A stretch of 64,000 bases of DNA from CAYLYU01 sp964501925 (GTDB lineage Bacteria > Pseudomonadota > Zetaproteobacteria > Mariprofundales > Mariprofundaceae). Under the pieces are notes generated by a model. The model had not been told where the DNA came from. It ran no database searches and saw only the letters and a program-made list of their open reading frames with translations. The stretch is from the NCBI GenBank assembly GCA_964501925.1, contig CAZCTM010000005.1:38114-102113 (forward strand), read 5' to 3'. The translations under genes were made by a program, and so were the position numbers. Below, in pieces: positions 1 through 8,819 of this stretch (positions are counted from its first letter, which is position 1; each line of letters begins with the position of its first letter).

Positions 1-453
1 ATGGGGTTCTGGGGACAGCAGCTCGACCTGGCCAGGCACCTGCTCCTTCCCGTTTTTGTCTCCGCCATCGGAGGTCTGGCGGGCATGAGCCGGTTCATGC
101 GCAGCGGGATGCTGGACGTCATCCGCTCCGACTACATCACCACAGCCAGGGCCATGGGGATCCCGGAAGGTACGATCCGTTACAGATACGCCCTGAAAAA
201 CGCGCTTTTGCCCATCATCACCCTGCTCGGGCTTTCCATCCCCGGCCTCATCGGCGGATCCGTGATCATCGAACAACTCTTTTCGATACCGGGAATGGGC
301 CTGCTCTTTTTCGAGGCGGTGATGTCCCGGGATTATCCTCTGGTCATGGGGATTACTGTGATCGGGGCTGTTCTCACACTGGTCGGCAACCTTCTGGCCG
401 ATCTCTCCTACGCCTGGGTGGATCCCCGGATCCGTCACGGAGGCGGCAAGTGA
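1..453 (+). CDS. Peptide ABC transporter permease, DppB/OppB type (5' end outside window)
   Basis: C-terminal 150 residues of an inner-membrane permease of the dipeptide/oligopeptide/nickel ABC importer family. The cytoplasmic EAA loop that contacts the ATPase is visible around residues 40-65 (DYITTARAMGI...YALKNALLP), followed by hydrophobic spans at about 70-90 and 110-135. Family members are usually near 310-340 residues, so about half is missing, and the ATG at base 1 is probably an internal Met. The next gene overlaps its stop by 4 bases, the normal arrangement for the two permease subunits. The substrate cannot be told, because the binding protein and ATPases lie outside the window. Confidence 0.9.
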   Translation: MGFWGQQLDLARHLLLPVFVSAIGGLAGMSRFMRSGMLDVIRSDYITTARAMGIPEGTIRYRYALKNALLPIITLLGLSIPGLIGGSVIIEQLFSIPGMGLLFFEAVMSRDYPLVMGITVIGAVLTLVGNLLADLSYAWVDPRIRHGGGK

Positions 454-1328
454 GCACACGGATTGCAGGGATGGAAGGCCAGGCGAAATCACCCTCAGGT
501 CTGATGGCCCTGTGGTCAAATCACCCTCTGCTGTGCGTGGGCAGCGTCATTGTTGCCCTGGTGGTCCTGCTGGCCGTGCTTGCGCCCCTGATCGCGCCCT
601 ATGATCCCACTGCCATCAATGTGAAGATCATCCTTCTTCCACCCTCCTGGGAGCATCTTTGCGGAACGGACACCCTGGGCCGCGACATCTTCTCACGTAT
701 GCTGTTCGGCGCCCGCGTTTCCCTGGCTGTCGGATTCGTGGCGGTCGGCATTTCACTTCTGATCGGCATCCTTCTTGGGTCCCTGGCCGGGTATCTGGGG
801 GGCCGGGTGGATGGCATCATCATGCGGGCGACCGACATGGTCCTCTGTTTTCCAACCTTCTTTCTGATCCTGGCGGTGATCGCCTTTCTGGAACCGTCCA
901 TCTGGAACATCATGATTGTCATTGGTCTGACTTCATGGATGGGCGTGGCAAGACTTGTCCGGGCCGAATTCCTGAGCCTGCGTGAGCGGGAGTTCGTGCT
1001 GGCCGCCAAGAGCCTTGGCGTTCCGGGACCGCAAATGGTCTGGCGTTACCTGCTGCCCAACGCCATGGGTCCCATTCTCGTGTCGGCCGTGCTTGGTGTC
1101 GCCGGAGCCGTGCTCGTTGAATCGGGGCTCTCCTTCCTCGGCCTCGGCGTGCAACCCCCCGACCCGTCTTGGGGCAACATGCTCACGGAAGGCAAGGACA
1201 ATATCCAGATCGCGTGGTGGCTCTCACTGTTTCCCGGCCTGGCCATCCTTATCACCGTTCTCGGCTACAACCTCCTGGGTGAAGGACTGCGCGATCTCCT
1301 GGACCCTCGCCAGCAAGGGAAACGATGA
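450..1328 (+). CDS. Peptide ABC transporter permease, DppC/OppC type
   Basis: Second inner-membrane permease of the importer. At 292 residues it is full length. It has an N-terminal membrane anchor (about 28-50), the OppC N-terminal motif region followed by a core with further spans, and the EAA loop at about 180-205 (REFVLAAKSLGV...YLLPNAMGP). It starts with GTG in the overlap GTGA with the upstream permease stop, so translation is probably coupled. It forms the heterodimeric channel with the upstream subunit. Its stop in turn overlaps the start of the deaminase gene by 4 bases, so that housekeeping gene may be read from the same transcript. Confidence 0.92.
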   Translation: MSTRIAGMEGQAKSPSGLMALWSNHPLLCVGSVIVALVVLLAVLAPLIAPYDPTAINVKIILLPPSWEHLCGTDTLGRDIFSRMLFGARVSLAVGFVAVGISLLIGILLGSLAGYLGGRVDGIIMRATDMVLCFPTFFLILAVIAFLEPSIWNIMIVIGLTSWMGVARLVRAEFLSLREREFVLAAKSLGVPGPQMVWRYLLPNAMGPILVSAVLGVAGAVLVESGLSFLGLGVQPPDPSWGNMLTEGKDNIQIAWWLSLFPGLAILITVLGYNLLGEGLRDLLDPRQQGKR

Positions 1329-1837
1329 ACAGCGATATGGATATCCATTACATGAAGATAGCCCTGCAACAGGCTGTTATGTCAGAAAAAAATGGAGAAG
1401 TCCCCGTTGGTTCCATTCTTGTTCTTCCGGATGGCCGGCAATTTGCCGCCCACAATGCGCCCATTTCCCGAAGCGATGCCACCGCCCATGCGGAAATATG
1501 TGTGATTCGCATGGCCTGCAAAGCGATCAACAATTATCGTCTCACCGGCAGCACACTCTACGTTACCCTGGAGCCGTGCCTGATGTGTGCCGGCGCCATG
1601 ATTCATGCCCGCGTCAGCAGGCTTGTCTATGGTGCAAAAGATCCCAAAACCGGTGTCATTGAATCCCTTTACCACATCCTGGATGACAAGCGGCTGAACC
1701 ATCAACCCGAAGTCGTTTCCGGTATTCTGGCTGAGGAATGCGGCAGCCTGCTCAGGGAGTTCTTTTCCAGACGCAGACGGCAGAGCAGGGACAGGCGCCC
1801 GTGTGACACTATTGCGGGCAGACGAGAAAAACCATGA
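1325..1837 (+). CDS. tadA: tRNA-specific adenosine deaminase TadA-like
   Basis: Zinc-dependent deaminase of 170 residues. The motif HAE (in ATAHAEICVIRMA, about residue 57) supplies a zinc ligand and the proton shuttle. PCLMCAGAM (about 84-92) supplies the two Cys ligands. The order HAE, then TLEPCLMCAGAMIHARV, is that of bacterial TadA, which converts A34 to inosine in tRNA-Arg(ACG). The sequence starts M-N-S-D-M-D-I-H-Y-M-K, and the ATG overlaps the permease stop (ATGA). The C-terminal tail is rich in Arg, as expected for a tRNA-binding protein. A generic nucleoside deaminase is the alternative, but length and motif spacing favour TadA. Confidence 0.85.
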   Translation: MNSDMDIHYMKIALQQAVMSEKNGEVPVGSILVLPDGRQFAAHNAPISRSDATAHAEICVIRMACKAINNYRLTGSTLYVTLEPCLMCAGAMIHARVSRLVYGAKDPKTGVIESLYHILDDKRLNHQPEVVSGILAEECGSLLREFFSRRRRQSRDRRPCDTIAGRREKP

Positions 1838-2205
1838 TGGAGGCCCCTCTGCAAAGAAAGGTTCGTCTGCTCGGCATCGCCAAGATCAGGCACCACATCT
1901 TCCTTTGCTGCGATCAGACCAAACCCAAGTGCTGCGCCAGAGAGACCGGCCTTGAATCCTGGCAGTTCCTCAAGTCACGCCTGCTGGAACTCGGACTCAA
2001 TGCCAAAGGCGGCATCTACCGGACCAAGGCCAATTGCCTTCAGGTGTGCATGCAGGGCCCCATCGCCGTTGTTTACCCGGAAGGGATCTGGTACCACTCC
2101 TGCACACCCGACGTACTGGAGCGGATCATCCAGGAGCACCTGATCGGTGGCAAGCCCGTGCGTGAATACGTGTTTTATCGAAAACCAGCCAGGGAAGGAA
2201 GCTGA
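1834..2205 (+). CDS. (2Fe-2S) ferredoxin, thioredoxin-fold type
   Basis: A 123-residue protein of the thioredoxin-like [2Fe-2S] ferredoxin family. The Cys pattern is the main evidence: a cluster near residues 26-35 (FLCCDQTKPKCC), then CLQVCMQGP around residue 69 and a Cys near the end of PEGIWYHSC. This resembles Aquifex-type ferredoxin and the small NuoE-like domain. It probably carries electrons in the cytoplasm. Its ATG overlaps the end of tadA by 4 bases. No redox partner gene is adjacent, so the acceptor is unknown. More Cys are present than the four ligands need. Confidence 0.75.
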   Translation: MMEAPLQRKVRLLGIAKIRHHIFLCCDQTKPKCCARETGLESWQFLKSRLLELGLNAKGGIYRTKANCLQVCMQGPIAVVYPEGIWYHSCTPDVLERIIQEHLIGGKPVREYVFYRKPAREGS

Positions 2206-2227
2206 ACAAGGAGAGAGGGGTGCGGAC

Positions 2228-3004
2228 TCACCCGACAGCGAACCTCCGCATGGCGTTGGCCGTGGTCATCTCCGCCAGACGTTCCAGTGAAACCCCGCGC
2301 ACCTCGGCCAGGCATTCGGCGACATGGCGGACATGGGCCGGTTCATTGCGCCTGCCCCGCCTGGGGACCGGTGCGAGATAGGGACTGTCTGTTTCGATCA
2401 GCAACATCTCCTCAGGCACATTCCTGGCAACCTCGCGCAGGCCATCGTTCTTCCTGAAGGTCACATTGCCGGAAAATGAAATGGAAAGACCCAGATCCAG
2501 TGCCTGCCTGGCCGTTTCCCAATCCGAGGAAAAACAGTGCATGATCCCTCCACACGTCTCGACCCCTTCTTCCCTCAGGATCCGGATCACGGCATCATCC
2601 GCTTCCCGATTGTGCACGATCACGGGCTTCTCAAGCCGGTTGGCCGCCCGGATATGGGTTCTGAATCTCTCTTCCTGTCTTTCAGGGGACACGTGGTGCC
2701 GGAAAAAATCCATGCCGGTTTCACCGATCGCCACGCACTTGGGGTGTAAAGCCAGCTCACACAGTTCCTCCAGTCCGGGCTCTTCCCCCACCTCGTGATT
2801 GGGATGTACACCGACGCTGCAATACAGGTTGTCGTGATTCTCAACCAGGGAAAAGATGCCGCGCACGTGCTCCAGATCCACCGCCACCGTCACCGCCCAG
2901 ACCACACCCGCCAGATGCATTCGGGTCAGCACTTCCCCCCTGTCCTCCTCAAAATGAGGAAAATCCAGATGGCAGTGTGTATCAACCAGGCGGATCTCAG
3001 GCAC
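2228..3004 (-). CDS. TatD family metal-dependent DNase
   Basis: Protein of 258 residues with the amidohydrolase-type TIM barrel signature of TatD/YcfH nucleases: an N-terminal HxH in DTHCHLDF (about residues 8-15), Glu in IGETGMDFF (about 94), His in VIVHNREA (about 130), His in GGIMHCFSS (about 155) and Asp in LIETDSPYLAP (about 205). These are the metal ligands of the family, which removes nucleotides from the 3' end of DNA and may act in repair. It overlaps the upstream HAD gene by 8 bases, so the two are co-transcribed. The convergent ferredoxin gene stops 22 bases away. Confidence 0.9.
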   Translation of the reverse strand: MPEIRLVDTHCHLDFPHFEEDRGEVLTRMHLAGVVWAVTVAVDLEHVRGIFSLVENHDNLYCSVGVHPNHEVGEEPGLEELCELALHPKCVAIGETGMDFFRHHVSPERQEERFRTHIRAANRLEKPVIVHNREADDAVIRILREEGVETCGGIMHCFSSDWETARQALDLGLSISFSGNVTFRKNDGLREVARNVPEEMLLIETDSPYLAPVPRRGRRNEPAHVRHVAECLAEVRGVSLERLAEMTTANAMRRFAVG

Positions 3005-3755
3005 GCATGATCTCCTTGAGGTGATCCAGGGTCACGTGATGCAATGATTCCAGACCATGGGGGTTTTCAATGACCGTGATCGCCGGTCCATCAGGATCGC
3101 CAAGTTCGGAAACGACGAGATCGGCGCCCGCAAAATCGTGGGCATGGGTGTAATCATTGATGGTCACAACGCATCTCAAACCGGCGGTCTGCGCCGCCTT
3201 CCATCCATTGCCCGAATCCTCCAGTGCCAGGCACTCCCCGGCTGAGATACCCAGCTTTTCCATGGCGTGATGATAGATATCCGGCGCCGGCTTTTTCGAT
3301 GGCACAATATCGCCGGCGGCCAGGACGCTGAAGCGATCAAACCATTCCGGCCCAAGGGAGTGCTCGATCAGGGCGTCCAGGGCGGAGGGCGTGGTGGTGG
3401 TTGCCACTCCCAGCGTGATGCCATCCTCATAGGCCTCCGTGAGCAGTCGCCTCACCCCGGAGCGTAACGGGATCTCGCCTCTGGCAATAAGTTCCTGATA
3501 AAGCCGGGTCTTGAGCGCATGCAATCTAGCTATTTCTTCATCGGAGGGCGGTTCAAGACCGCGTCGCACGTAATCGAACCTAATACGCTCCTTGCCCCCC
3601 GTAACAGCCAGAAGTTCGCCATAGGTGGGGACATCCCACTCACGATCGATTCCCGCCTCCCTGAAGGCAAGATTGAAAGCGACACGATGGCCATCTCGCT
3701 CCGTGTCAGCGAGCGTTCCATCCACATCCCACAACAGACATTTCAGTTCCGTCAT
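2997..3755 (-). CDS. HAD-superfamily hydrolase, CbbY/phosphoglycolate phosphatase-like
   Basis: Protein of 252 residues with HAD motif I DVDGTLADTE near the N-terminus, motif II Thr in VATTTTPSAL (about 120), motif III Lys in VPSKKPAPDIY (about 154) and motif IV in LALEDSGNGWKAA (about 178). The helical cap between motifs I and II and the DxDGTLxDTE start resemble CbbY-type sugar phosphatases, which remove phosphate from xylulose bisphosphate or related sugars. No Calvin-cycle gene is near, so the substrate stays open. The gene is divergent from clpS, with about 60 bases between them. Confidence 0.85.
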   Translation of the reverse strand: MTELKCLLWDVDGTLADTERDGHRVAFNLAFREAGIDREWDVPTYGELLAVTGGKERIRFDYVRRGLEPPSDEEIARLHALKTRLYQELIARGEIPLRSGVRRLLTEAYEDGITLGVATTTTPSALDALIEHSLGPEWFDRFSVLAAGDIVPSKKPAPDIYHHAMEKLGISAGECLALEDSGNGWKAAQTAGLRCVVTINDYTHAHDFAGADLVVSELGDPDGPAITVIENPHGLESLHHVTLDHLKEIMRA

Positions 3756-3815
3756 CCTATCTCCTTGTTTTGGCCGGGGTTGGGTTCCCCGAGTGTTTTT
3801 GGCTAAACTACACTC

Positions 3816-4136
3816 ATGAGTAAATCACGCCATGAGTATGACCATCTACCGGTTCTGGACAAGCCGAAGCTGCAAAAACCGCCCATGTATCAGGTGGTGC
3901 TCCTGAACGACGACTTTACCCCCATGGATTTCGTCGTTGAGGTGATTCGTCGCTACTTCCACAAGAGCCTTGAAGAGGCCACGACGATCATGCTCGATGT
4001 GCATCACCATGGACGCGGTATATGCGGGATCTTTACATATGAGATTGCCGAGACCAAGGTTGCACAGGTGAACAGTTACAGCAAGAAGCACGAGCATCCG
4101 CTTCAGTGCATCATGGAGAAGGCCCATGTTGAGTGA
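3816..4136 (+). CDS. clpS: ATP-dependent Clp protease adaptor ClpS
   Basis: Adaptor of 106 residues that delivers N-end-rule substrates to ClpAP in the cytoplasm. The core contains the family signature YQVVLLNDDFTPMDFVVEV (about residues 27-45), whose NDD and hydrophobic pocket residues bind the N-degron. Further on come the MLDVHHHGRGICGIF block (about 66-80) and the helix ending near LQCIMEKA. A disordered N-terminal tail of about 20 residues precedes the core, as in the family. The stop overlaps the clpA start by 11 bases, so adaptor and unfoldase are made together. Confidence 0.97.
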   Translation: MSKSRHEYDHLPVLDKPKLQKPPMYQVVLLNDDFTPMDFVVEVIRRYFHKSLEEATTIMLDVHHHGRGICGIFTYEIAETKVAQVNSYSKKHEHPLQCIMEKAHVE

Positions 4137-6366
4137 AGAACTCGAACGGAGCCTGAACCAGATCTTTCGTGAGGCCCATCTTCACAGAAGCGAATTCGTC
4201 ACCGTCGAGCACCTGCTTCTCGGGATGCTTGACAACCCGTCGGCTCAGCGTGTCCTTATGGCATGCAGGGCGGATATCGATGGCCTGCGAAAAAAACTGA
4301 CCCGGTTCATTGCCGAGCACGTTGCGGTGCTGCCCGAAGGTTCGGATGAAACGACCGCGAGCATCGGGCTGCAACGCGTAATCCAGCGATCCGTCATGCA
4401 GGTTCAGGCCGCCGGCAAGAACGAGGTCACCGGCGCCCATATCCTGGTGGCGATCTTCTCCGAGAAGGATTCGCATGCCGCCTATTTCCTGCAACAGGCC
4501 GGTGTCACCCGTCTGGATGTCGTCAATTACATCTCTCACGGGATCTCGAAAGTCAGCGAGGAGTCCGATGTGCCGGACGTTGACAGGCCCATCAGGAAAG
4601 AGCACGAGGGGCTTCAGTCCCCTGAACCTTTGCAACGGTTCACGGTCAATCTCAATGAGCGCGCCATGCAGGGAAGAATCGACCCCCTCATCGGACGTGA
4701 GAATGAACTCACACGCGTGATTCATGTCCTCTGCCGCAGGAGAAAGAACAACCCTCTGCTTGTTGGTGAGGCGGGTGTGGGGAAAACGGCCATTGCCGAA
4801 GGTCTGGCCATGAAGATTGTTGAAGGTGAAGTCCCCGAGGTGATTGAAGATGCCGTGATTTATTCACTGGACATGGGCGGCCTGCTGGCCGGCACGAAAT
4901 ACCGGGGCGACTTTGAGGAGCGTTTCAAGGCGGTACTCAATGCCCTGAGCAAGCAGAAACAGGCGATCCTTTTCATCGATGAAATTCATTCGGTGATCGG
5001 AGCCGGCGCCGCCAGCGGTGGCGCCCTGGACGCATCAAACATGCTCAAGCCGGCCCTGGCAAGCGGTGAACTGCGCGTCATCGGCGCCACCACCTATCAG
5101 GAGTTCCGGGGCCTGTTTGAAAAGGATCGTGCCCTCTCAAGACGTTTCCAGAAGATTGACATTCCGGAACCCACCGTGGAGGAGACCGTCAACATCCTGC
5201 GCGGGCTCAAGACGAGGCTGGAGGCGCATCACGGCGTTCGCTACAGCCAAGCTGCGGTCAAGTCGGCGGCCGAACTGGCTGCGCGTTATATCCATGACCG
5301 TCACCTGCCTGATTCAGCCATTGATGTGCTCGATGAGACCGGGGCCGCGATGCAGGTGGCACCCACCACAAAGCGCCGAAGACAGGTGACGGTGACCGAC
5401 ATTGAGGCGACCGTCGCGCGCATGGCCCGCATCCCGCCCAAGAGCGTTTCGGTTTCCGACAAGAAGAGTCTGAGAAACCTCAAACGCGATCTCAAATTGA
5501 CCGTATTCGGTCAGGATCGGGCGATCGAGGCCCTGTCGGCCAGCATCAAGTTGTCCCGCTCCGGTCTCGGGCATCCTGAAAAGCCCATCGGCAGCTTCCT
5601 CTTTTCCGGCCCGACCGGTGTTGGCAAAACCGAGGTGGCCAGGCAGCTTGCCCTGATCCTCGGGCTTGAGCTGATTCGCTTTGACATGTCCGAATACATG
5701 GAGGCCCACACCGTCTCACGCCTGATCGGGGCACCTCCAGGCTATGTTGGATATGATCAGGGAGGCCTATTGACCGAGGCGGTGAGCAAGCACCCGCATG
5801 CTGTTCTCCTCCTCGATGAAATCGAAAAGGCGCATCCGGATCTGTTCAACATCCTTCTGCAGATCATGGATCATGGAAAACTGACCGATAACACGGGGCG
5901 CTCGGCCGACTTCCGGCACGTCATTCTCATCATGACCAGCAATGCCGGCGCCTTCGAGATGCAGCAGTCGAGCATCGGTTTCAACCCGCCGCAACGGACC
6001 GGAGAAGATACGGAAGCCATCAAGCGCATCTTCTCGCCTGAATTCCGGAACAGGCTGGATGCCATCATCCCCTTCGCACCACTCGATGAAGAGACCATCC
6101 GGCTAGTCGTGGACAAGTTCATCATGGAACTGGAAACCCAGTTGCAGGATAAGGGGGTCGAGCTTGAGGTGGGCGAAAACGTTCGCCGGTGGCTGGCCAG
6201 GCAAGGTCATGATCCCCTGATGGGGGCCAGGCCCATGGCCCGCCTGATCCAGGAGAAAATCAAGAAACCCCTGGCCGATGAATTGCTCTTCGGGAAGTTG
6301 CAGAAGGGCGGCAGGGTCAGAATTGAGCTTGACGATTCGGAAAGGCTTTCCTTCAGCTTTTCCTGA
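4126..6366 (+). CDS. clpA: ATP-dependent Clp protease ATP-binding subunit ClpA
   Basis: AAA+ unfoldase of 746 residues, matching the usual length of ClpA. The N-terminal Clp-N domain (about 1-145) docks ClpS. The first ATPase module has Walker A GEAGVGKT near residue 214 and Walker B LFIDEIHS. The second has Walker A GPTGVGKTE near residue 495 and LLLDEIEKAHPD, then sensor-2 GARPMARLIQ near the C-terminus. It has no long middle coiled coil, which separates it from ClpB and ClpC. It feeds unfolded proteins to ClpP, which is not in this window. Its 3' end overlaps the convergent glycosyltransferase gene by 14 bases. Confidence 0.97.
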   Translation: MLSEELERSLNQIFREAHLHRSEFVTVEHLLLGMLDNPSAQRVLMACRADIDGLRKKLTRFIAEHVAVLPEGSDETTASIGLQRVIQRSVMQVQAAGKNEVTGAHILVAIFSEKDSHAAYFLQQAGVTRLDVVNYISHGISKVSEESDVPDVDRPIRKEHEGLQSPEPLQRFTVNLNERAMQGRIDPLIGRENELTRVIHVLCRRRKNNPLLVGEAGVGKTAIAEGLAMKIVEGEVPEVIEDAVIYSLDMGGLLAGTKYRGDFEERFKAVLNALSKQKQAILFIDEIHSVIGAGAASGGALDASNMLKPALASGELRVIGATTYQEFRGLFEKDRALSRRFQKIDIPEPTVEETVNILRGLKTRLEAHHGVRYSQAAVKSAAELAARYIHDRHLPDSAIDVLDETGAAMQVAPTTKRRRQVTVTDIEATVARMARIPPKSVSVSDKKSLRNLKRDLKLTVFGQDRAIEALSASIKLSRSGLGHPEKPIGSFLFSGPTGVGKTEVARQLALILGLELIRFDMSEYMEAHTVSRLIGAPPGYVGYDQGGLLTEAVSKHPHAVLLLDEIEKAHPDLFNILLQIMDHGKLTDNTGRSADFRHVILIMTSNAGAFEMQQSSIGFNPPQRTGEDTEAIKRIFSPEFRNRLDAIIPFAPLDEETIRLVVDKFIMELETQLQDKGVELEVGENVRRWLARQGHDPLMGARPMARLIQEKIKKPLADELLFGKLQKGGRVRIELDDSERLSFSFS

Positions 6367-6982
6367 TGGCCCCTGGTAGCCATTGCTCCGCTTCCAGCCA
6401 GCCGGCCTGGCAGGCGCGTTTCAGGTCTGCCGGGACATCAATATCGAAACCCGTATCAAGACACAGCACCTTTAGACCCGAGGCTTTCGCCCGCTCAAGG
6501 GTCTGGGTCAGCACCCTGTCCGAACCCCAGTCAATATCCGCAAACACGTCCGGACACATTTCCTTCAGGCCGATCAGATCGTAACCCCCATCTTCCACCG
6601 GTCCGATGACAAGATCCACCGTCCGCAGGGCCTCTGCCGCCCCTCGGAGACGTGATTCCGGCATGTGGGGCGAATCTGTCCCCAGGAACAGAATGCCATC
6701 GCAACCCCTTCGAAACAGCCGCAGCAAAAGGTGGCTCAGACGATCTCCCAGATCCCCCTCCCCCTGGCCGATGATCTTCAGGCCAAGGCCTGAGAAAAAG
6801 GGATGCCCCGGCTCATCGGCAGCCAGGCAGGCATCAGGGAAGATTCGTGCAACCTTCCCGATGGTGGTTTTCACCATGGCGGCATGAATCTCGGCGGCCT
6901 GTTCGGGTGAAAACTGCGCAAGAAGCCGGGTTTTGACCTTCCCCGGCACGGGCGCCTTGCACAGGATCACGACCTGGATCAC
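6353..6982 (-). CDS. DUF2064 / TIGR04282-type glycosyltransferase
   Basis: Nucleotidyl/glycosyl-transferase-like protein with a GT-A fold, of the family named in databases after arsenosugar biosynthesis (TIGR04282). Visible motifs are VVILCKAPVPGKVKTRL at the N-terminus, FLGTDSPHMP (about 120) and GPVEDGGYDLIGL (about 150), the usual nucleotide-sugar binding elements of this family. I place the start at a GTG that overlaps the stop of the upstream gene in GTGA. A longer reading would overlap that gene by 76 bases. It forms an operon with the TIGR04283-type transferase. No arsM or arsS is present nearby, so an arsenosugar role is not supported here. Confidence 0.85.
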   Translation of the reverse strand: MIQVVILCKAPVPGKVKTRLLAQFSPEQAAEIHAAMVKTTIGKVARIFPDACLAADEPGHPFFSGLGLKIIGQGEGDLGDRLSHLLLRLFRRGCDGILFLGTDSPHMPESRLRGAAEALRTVDLVIGPVEDGGYDLIGLKEMCPDVFADIDWGSDRVLTQTLERAKASGLKVLCLDTGFDIDVPADLKRACQAGWLEAEQWLPGAIRKS

Positions 6983-7668
6983 CGGTGATTCACATACTGT
7001 TGCTTGAGTTCCGCAGGGTCCGCGCCCAGCCAGTAGCAGAAACGCAACCGCCACATGAGCAGGATGGTGCGCAGGATTCCATGGGTCTCCCAGCGCCTGC
7101 TTGAGGTCACAACCTTCTCGTGCAGACAGGCTATCTTTCCCACAGGCTTCAGCCTCCTGCTCAGTTCAATATCCTCCATCAACGGCTGATCGGGAAAACC
7201 ACCCAGCCGTTCAAAGATGTCACGACGCACAAACATAGCCTGGTCTCCCGTACTGATTCGTGTCAGGCGGGACCTCGAGTTTACAAGGAACTCAATCACC
7301 CGAAGCATGAAATGCTGGCCGGACAAACGGATGTCAAACCTGCCAGCCACTGTTTTCTCATTCTTCATCACCATCCTTACCTTTTGTAAGTCACCTGAAG
7401 AAAGCTTTGTATCCGCATGAAGAAAAAGAAGAATATCGGATCGTGTCTTTGCAGCCCCAAGGTTCATCTGCCTCGCCCTGCCCGGCTTGCAGGCATACCA
7501 GCGCACCCCGCTCTCTTCCAGCACCTGTCTGGATGAGTCCGTGGAGCCACCGTCCACAAACACAAGCTCGTCAGCGCCCGTCTCCTGAAGATGGCGTATC
7601 AGGGAAGCAAGTCCGCTCCCCTCATTCAGAACGGGGACAACAATGGCAACGGATGGATTTCGTGGCAT
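6979..7668 (-). CDS. Family 2 glycosyltransferase, TIGR04283 type
   Basis: GT2-family protein of about 229 residues. It begins with VAIVVPVLNEGSGL, has DELVFVDGGSTDSS (about 40), the metal-binding region LLFLHADTKL (about 82), GDQAMFVRRDIF and the acceptor-site motif LMEDIELSRRL (about 165). A helical stretch at the C-terminus may touch the membrane. I choose the ATG at 7668, four bases after the upstream stop. A TTG 30 bases earlier is possible but has no clear ribosome site. It is paired with the DUF2064 gene downstream and the ATP-grasp-like gene upstream. Confidence 0.85.
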   Translation of the reverse strand: MPRNPSVAIVVPVLNEGSGLASLIRHLQETGADELVFVDGGSTDSSRQVLEESGVRWYACKPGRARQMNLGAAKTRSDILLFLHADTKLSSGDLQKVRMVMKNEKTVAGRFDIRLSGQHFMLRVIEFLVNSRSRLTRISTGDQAMFVRRDIFERLGGFPDQPLMEDIELSRRLKPVGKIACLHEKVVTSSRRWETHGILRTILLMWRLRFCYWLGADPAELKQQYVNHR

Positions 7669-7672
7669 CAGC

Positions 7673-8740
7673 TCAAGGAATGATCGCAAGCGGGACAAAG
7701 CCGCTGCCGGGAGATCGGAAGTTGGTAAGCATTCCCTGGTAGACCCTTCCGGCCAGGGCGATCAGGTGTTCGCCATGGGTGTACAGACGAATGTCCATCT
7801 TGAACCTTCCCTCCGCCCGTTCAACCTCGGCTGGTGGAATGTAACGCTGCATGACGGTCTGACCCGGATCCATGGCCTCAAAACGCTTGCGGCTCATGCT
7901 CCTTCCCAGCAGAACCCCTTTCCCGCCATGTCTGGCGACCGGTTTGAATACCCATTGCCTTCTATCCTTCCATACGGATTCCGGATCCATCTCCGAGAGC
8001 AGGTGGATCTCCGGCACCATCCTGCGAATCAGCCTGATATCCTCCCCGGCAAGGCTCAGAGACTCGAGCAGGCCCTCATGCCACCAGTCCACCATTCTTC
8101 GCTTGTCTCCCAGTAACCCGTAACTGCGCGGATTCGGGGTTAAACGGATCCTGTCGGAGAGATATGCGGCACGAATGTGGGCCATCTCCTCGCTCAGAAG
8201 ATAGAAATCCGTATGACGGTTGTAGATCGCATCGATCTTCATGTCATTTGCGTACAGATCCCCTTCCGGCCCCGCTCGCAAACCAGACGGCTCCAGCAAA
8301 ACCACCCTTCGTCCGTCTTCTTCAAGCAACCTGGCAAAGGCCAGCATCTCGGGATACATGTACTGCTCTTCGATCCGCTCATCCATGATCGCAATGCATC
8401 GCCAGCTTTCTGAGAACATGCCCGTGAGGCGTTCTTCAAGCGAGCCCTGCAAATCAGGGATATCCGGCTGCACCAGCCATCCCCTGCCAGTAAACAGTCC
8501 GCCGGCATTGTTGTTGATTTCAATCAGCTGCGGGCCATTCGGACCGATATGAAAATCGTAGCCCATCAGAATGCTGTCGATACCCGGGTCATGCAGAACC
8601 GTTTCCGGAAGCCTGTCCCGCAACAGCTGGAGATAGGAGCTGTTGTTCTGCAAGCGATGCAAAACCCTGACCAGCGCGCGCATGGCAAGAAAATCGCTCT
8701 TCCGGATGGTCACCGGCTCGGTCAAATCATCCCGACACAT
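7673..8740 (-). CDS. ATP-grasp-like protein of unknown function
   Basis: Protein of 355 residues. The block MGYDFHIGPNGPQLIEINNNAGGLF (in the first third) and the later FKPVARHGGKGVLLGRSM (about 270) look like the metal/ATP-binding and lysine/glycine-rich loops of ATP-grasp enzymes, and MQRYIPPAE follows as in glutathione-synthetase-like folds. The order (Asn-rich metal site first, phosphate loop later) suggests a rearranged or circularly permuted form. That is inference from motif order only. No substrate is recognised. It is first in an operon with the two glycosyltransferases and divergent from rlmN. Joint action on a small sugar or peptide is possible but unproven. Confidence 0.6.
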   Translation of the reverse strand: MCRDDLTEPVTIRKSDFLAMRALVRVLHRLQNNSSYLQLLRDRLPETVLHDPGIDSILMGYDFHIGPNGPQLIEINNNAGGLFTGRGWLVQPDIPDLQGSLEERLTGMFSESWRCIAIMDERIEEQYMYPEMLAFARLLEEDGRRVVLLEPSGLRAGPEGDLYANDMKIDAIYNRHTDFYLLSEEMAHIRAAYLSDRIRLTPNPRSYGLLGDKRRMVDWWHEGLLESLSLAGEDIRLIRRMVPEIHLLSEMDPESVWKDRRQWVFKPVARHGGKGVLLGRSMSRKRFEAMDPGQTVMQRYIPPAEVERAEGRFKMDIRLYTHGEHLIALAGRVYQGMLTNFRSPGSGFVPLAIIP

Positions 8741-8804
8741 ATTTCAAAGAGTAGCGCCCAGCCCGGCGAATCCCAATAACTATGCATAATGGATCGCTTG
8801 ACGA

Positions 8805-8810
8805 TATAAT
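8805..8810 (+). promoter_or_regulatory. Possible -10 element for rlmN
   Basis: A perfect TATAAT lies 10 bases before the rlmN ATG in the 79-base gap between divergent genes. If used it would give an almost leaderless transcript. No good -35 box stands 16-18 bases upstream, so this is a weak call. Confidence 0.25.
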
Positions 8811-8819
8811 TTCGCCAGC

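Noticed and set aside
6353..8740. Arsenosugar biosynthesis cluster
   Set aside because: Only family names suggest it. The methyltransferase ArsM and radical-SAM ArsS are absent in the window.
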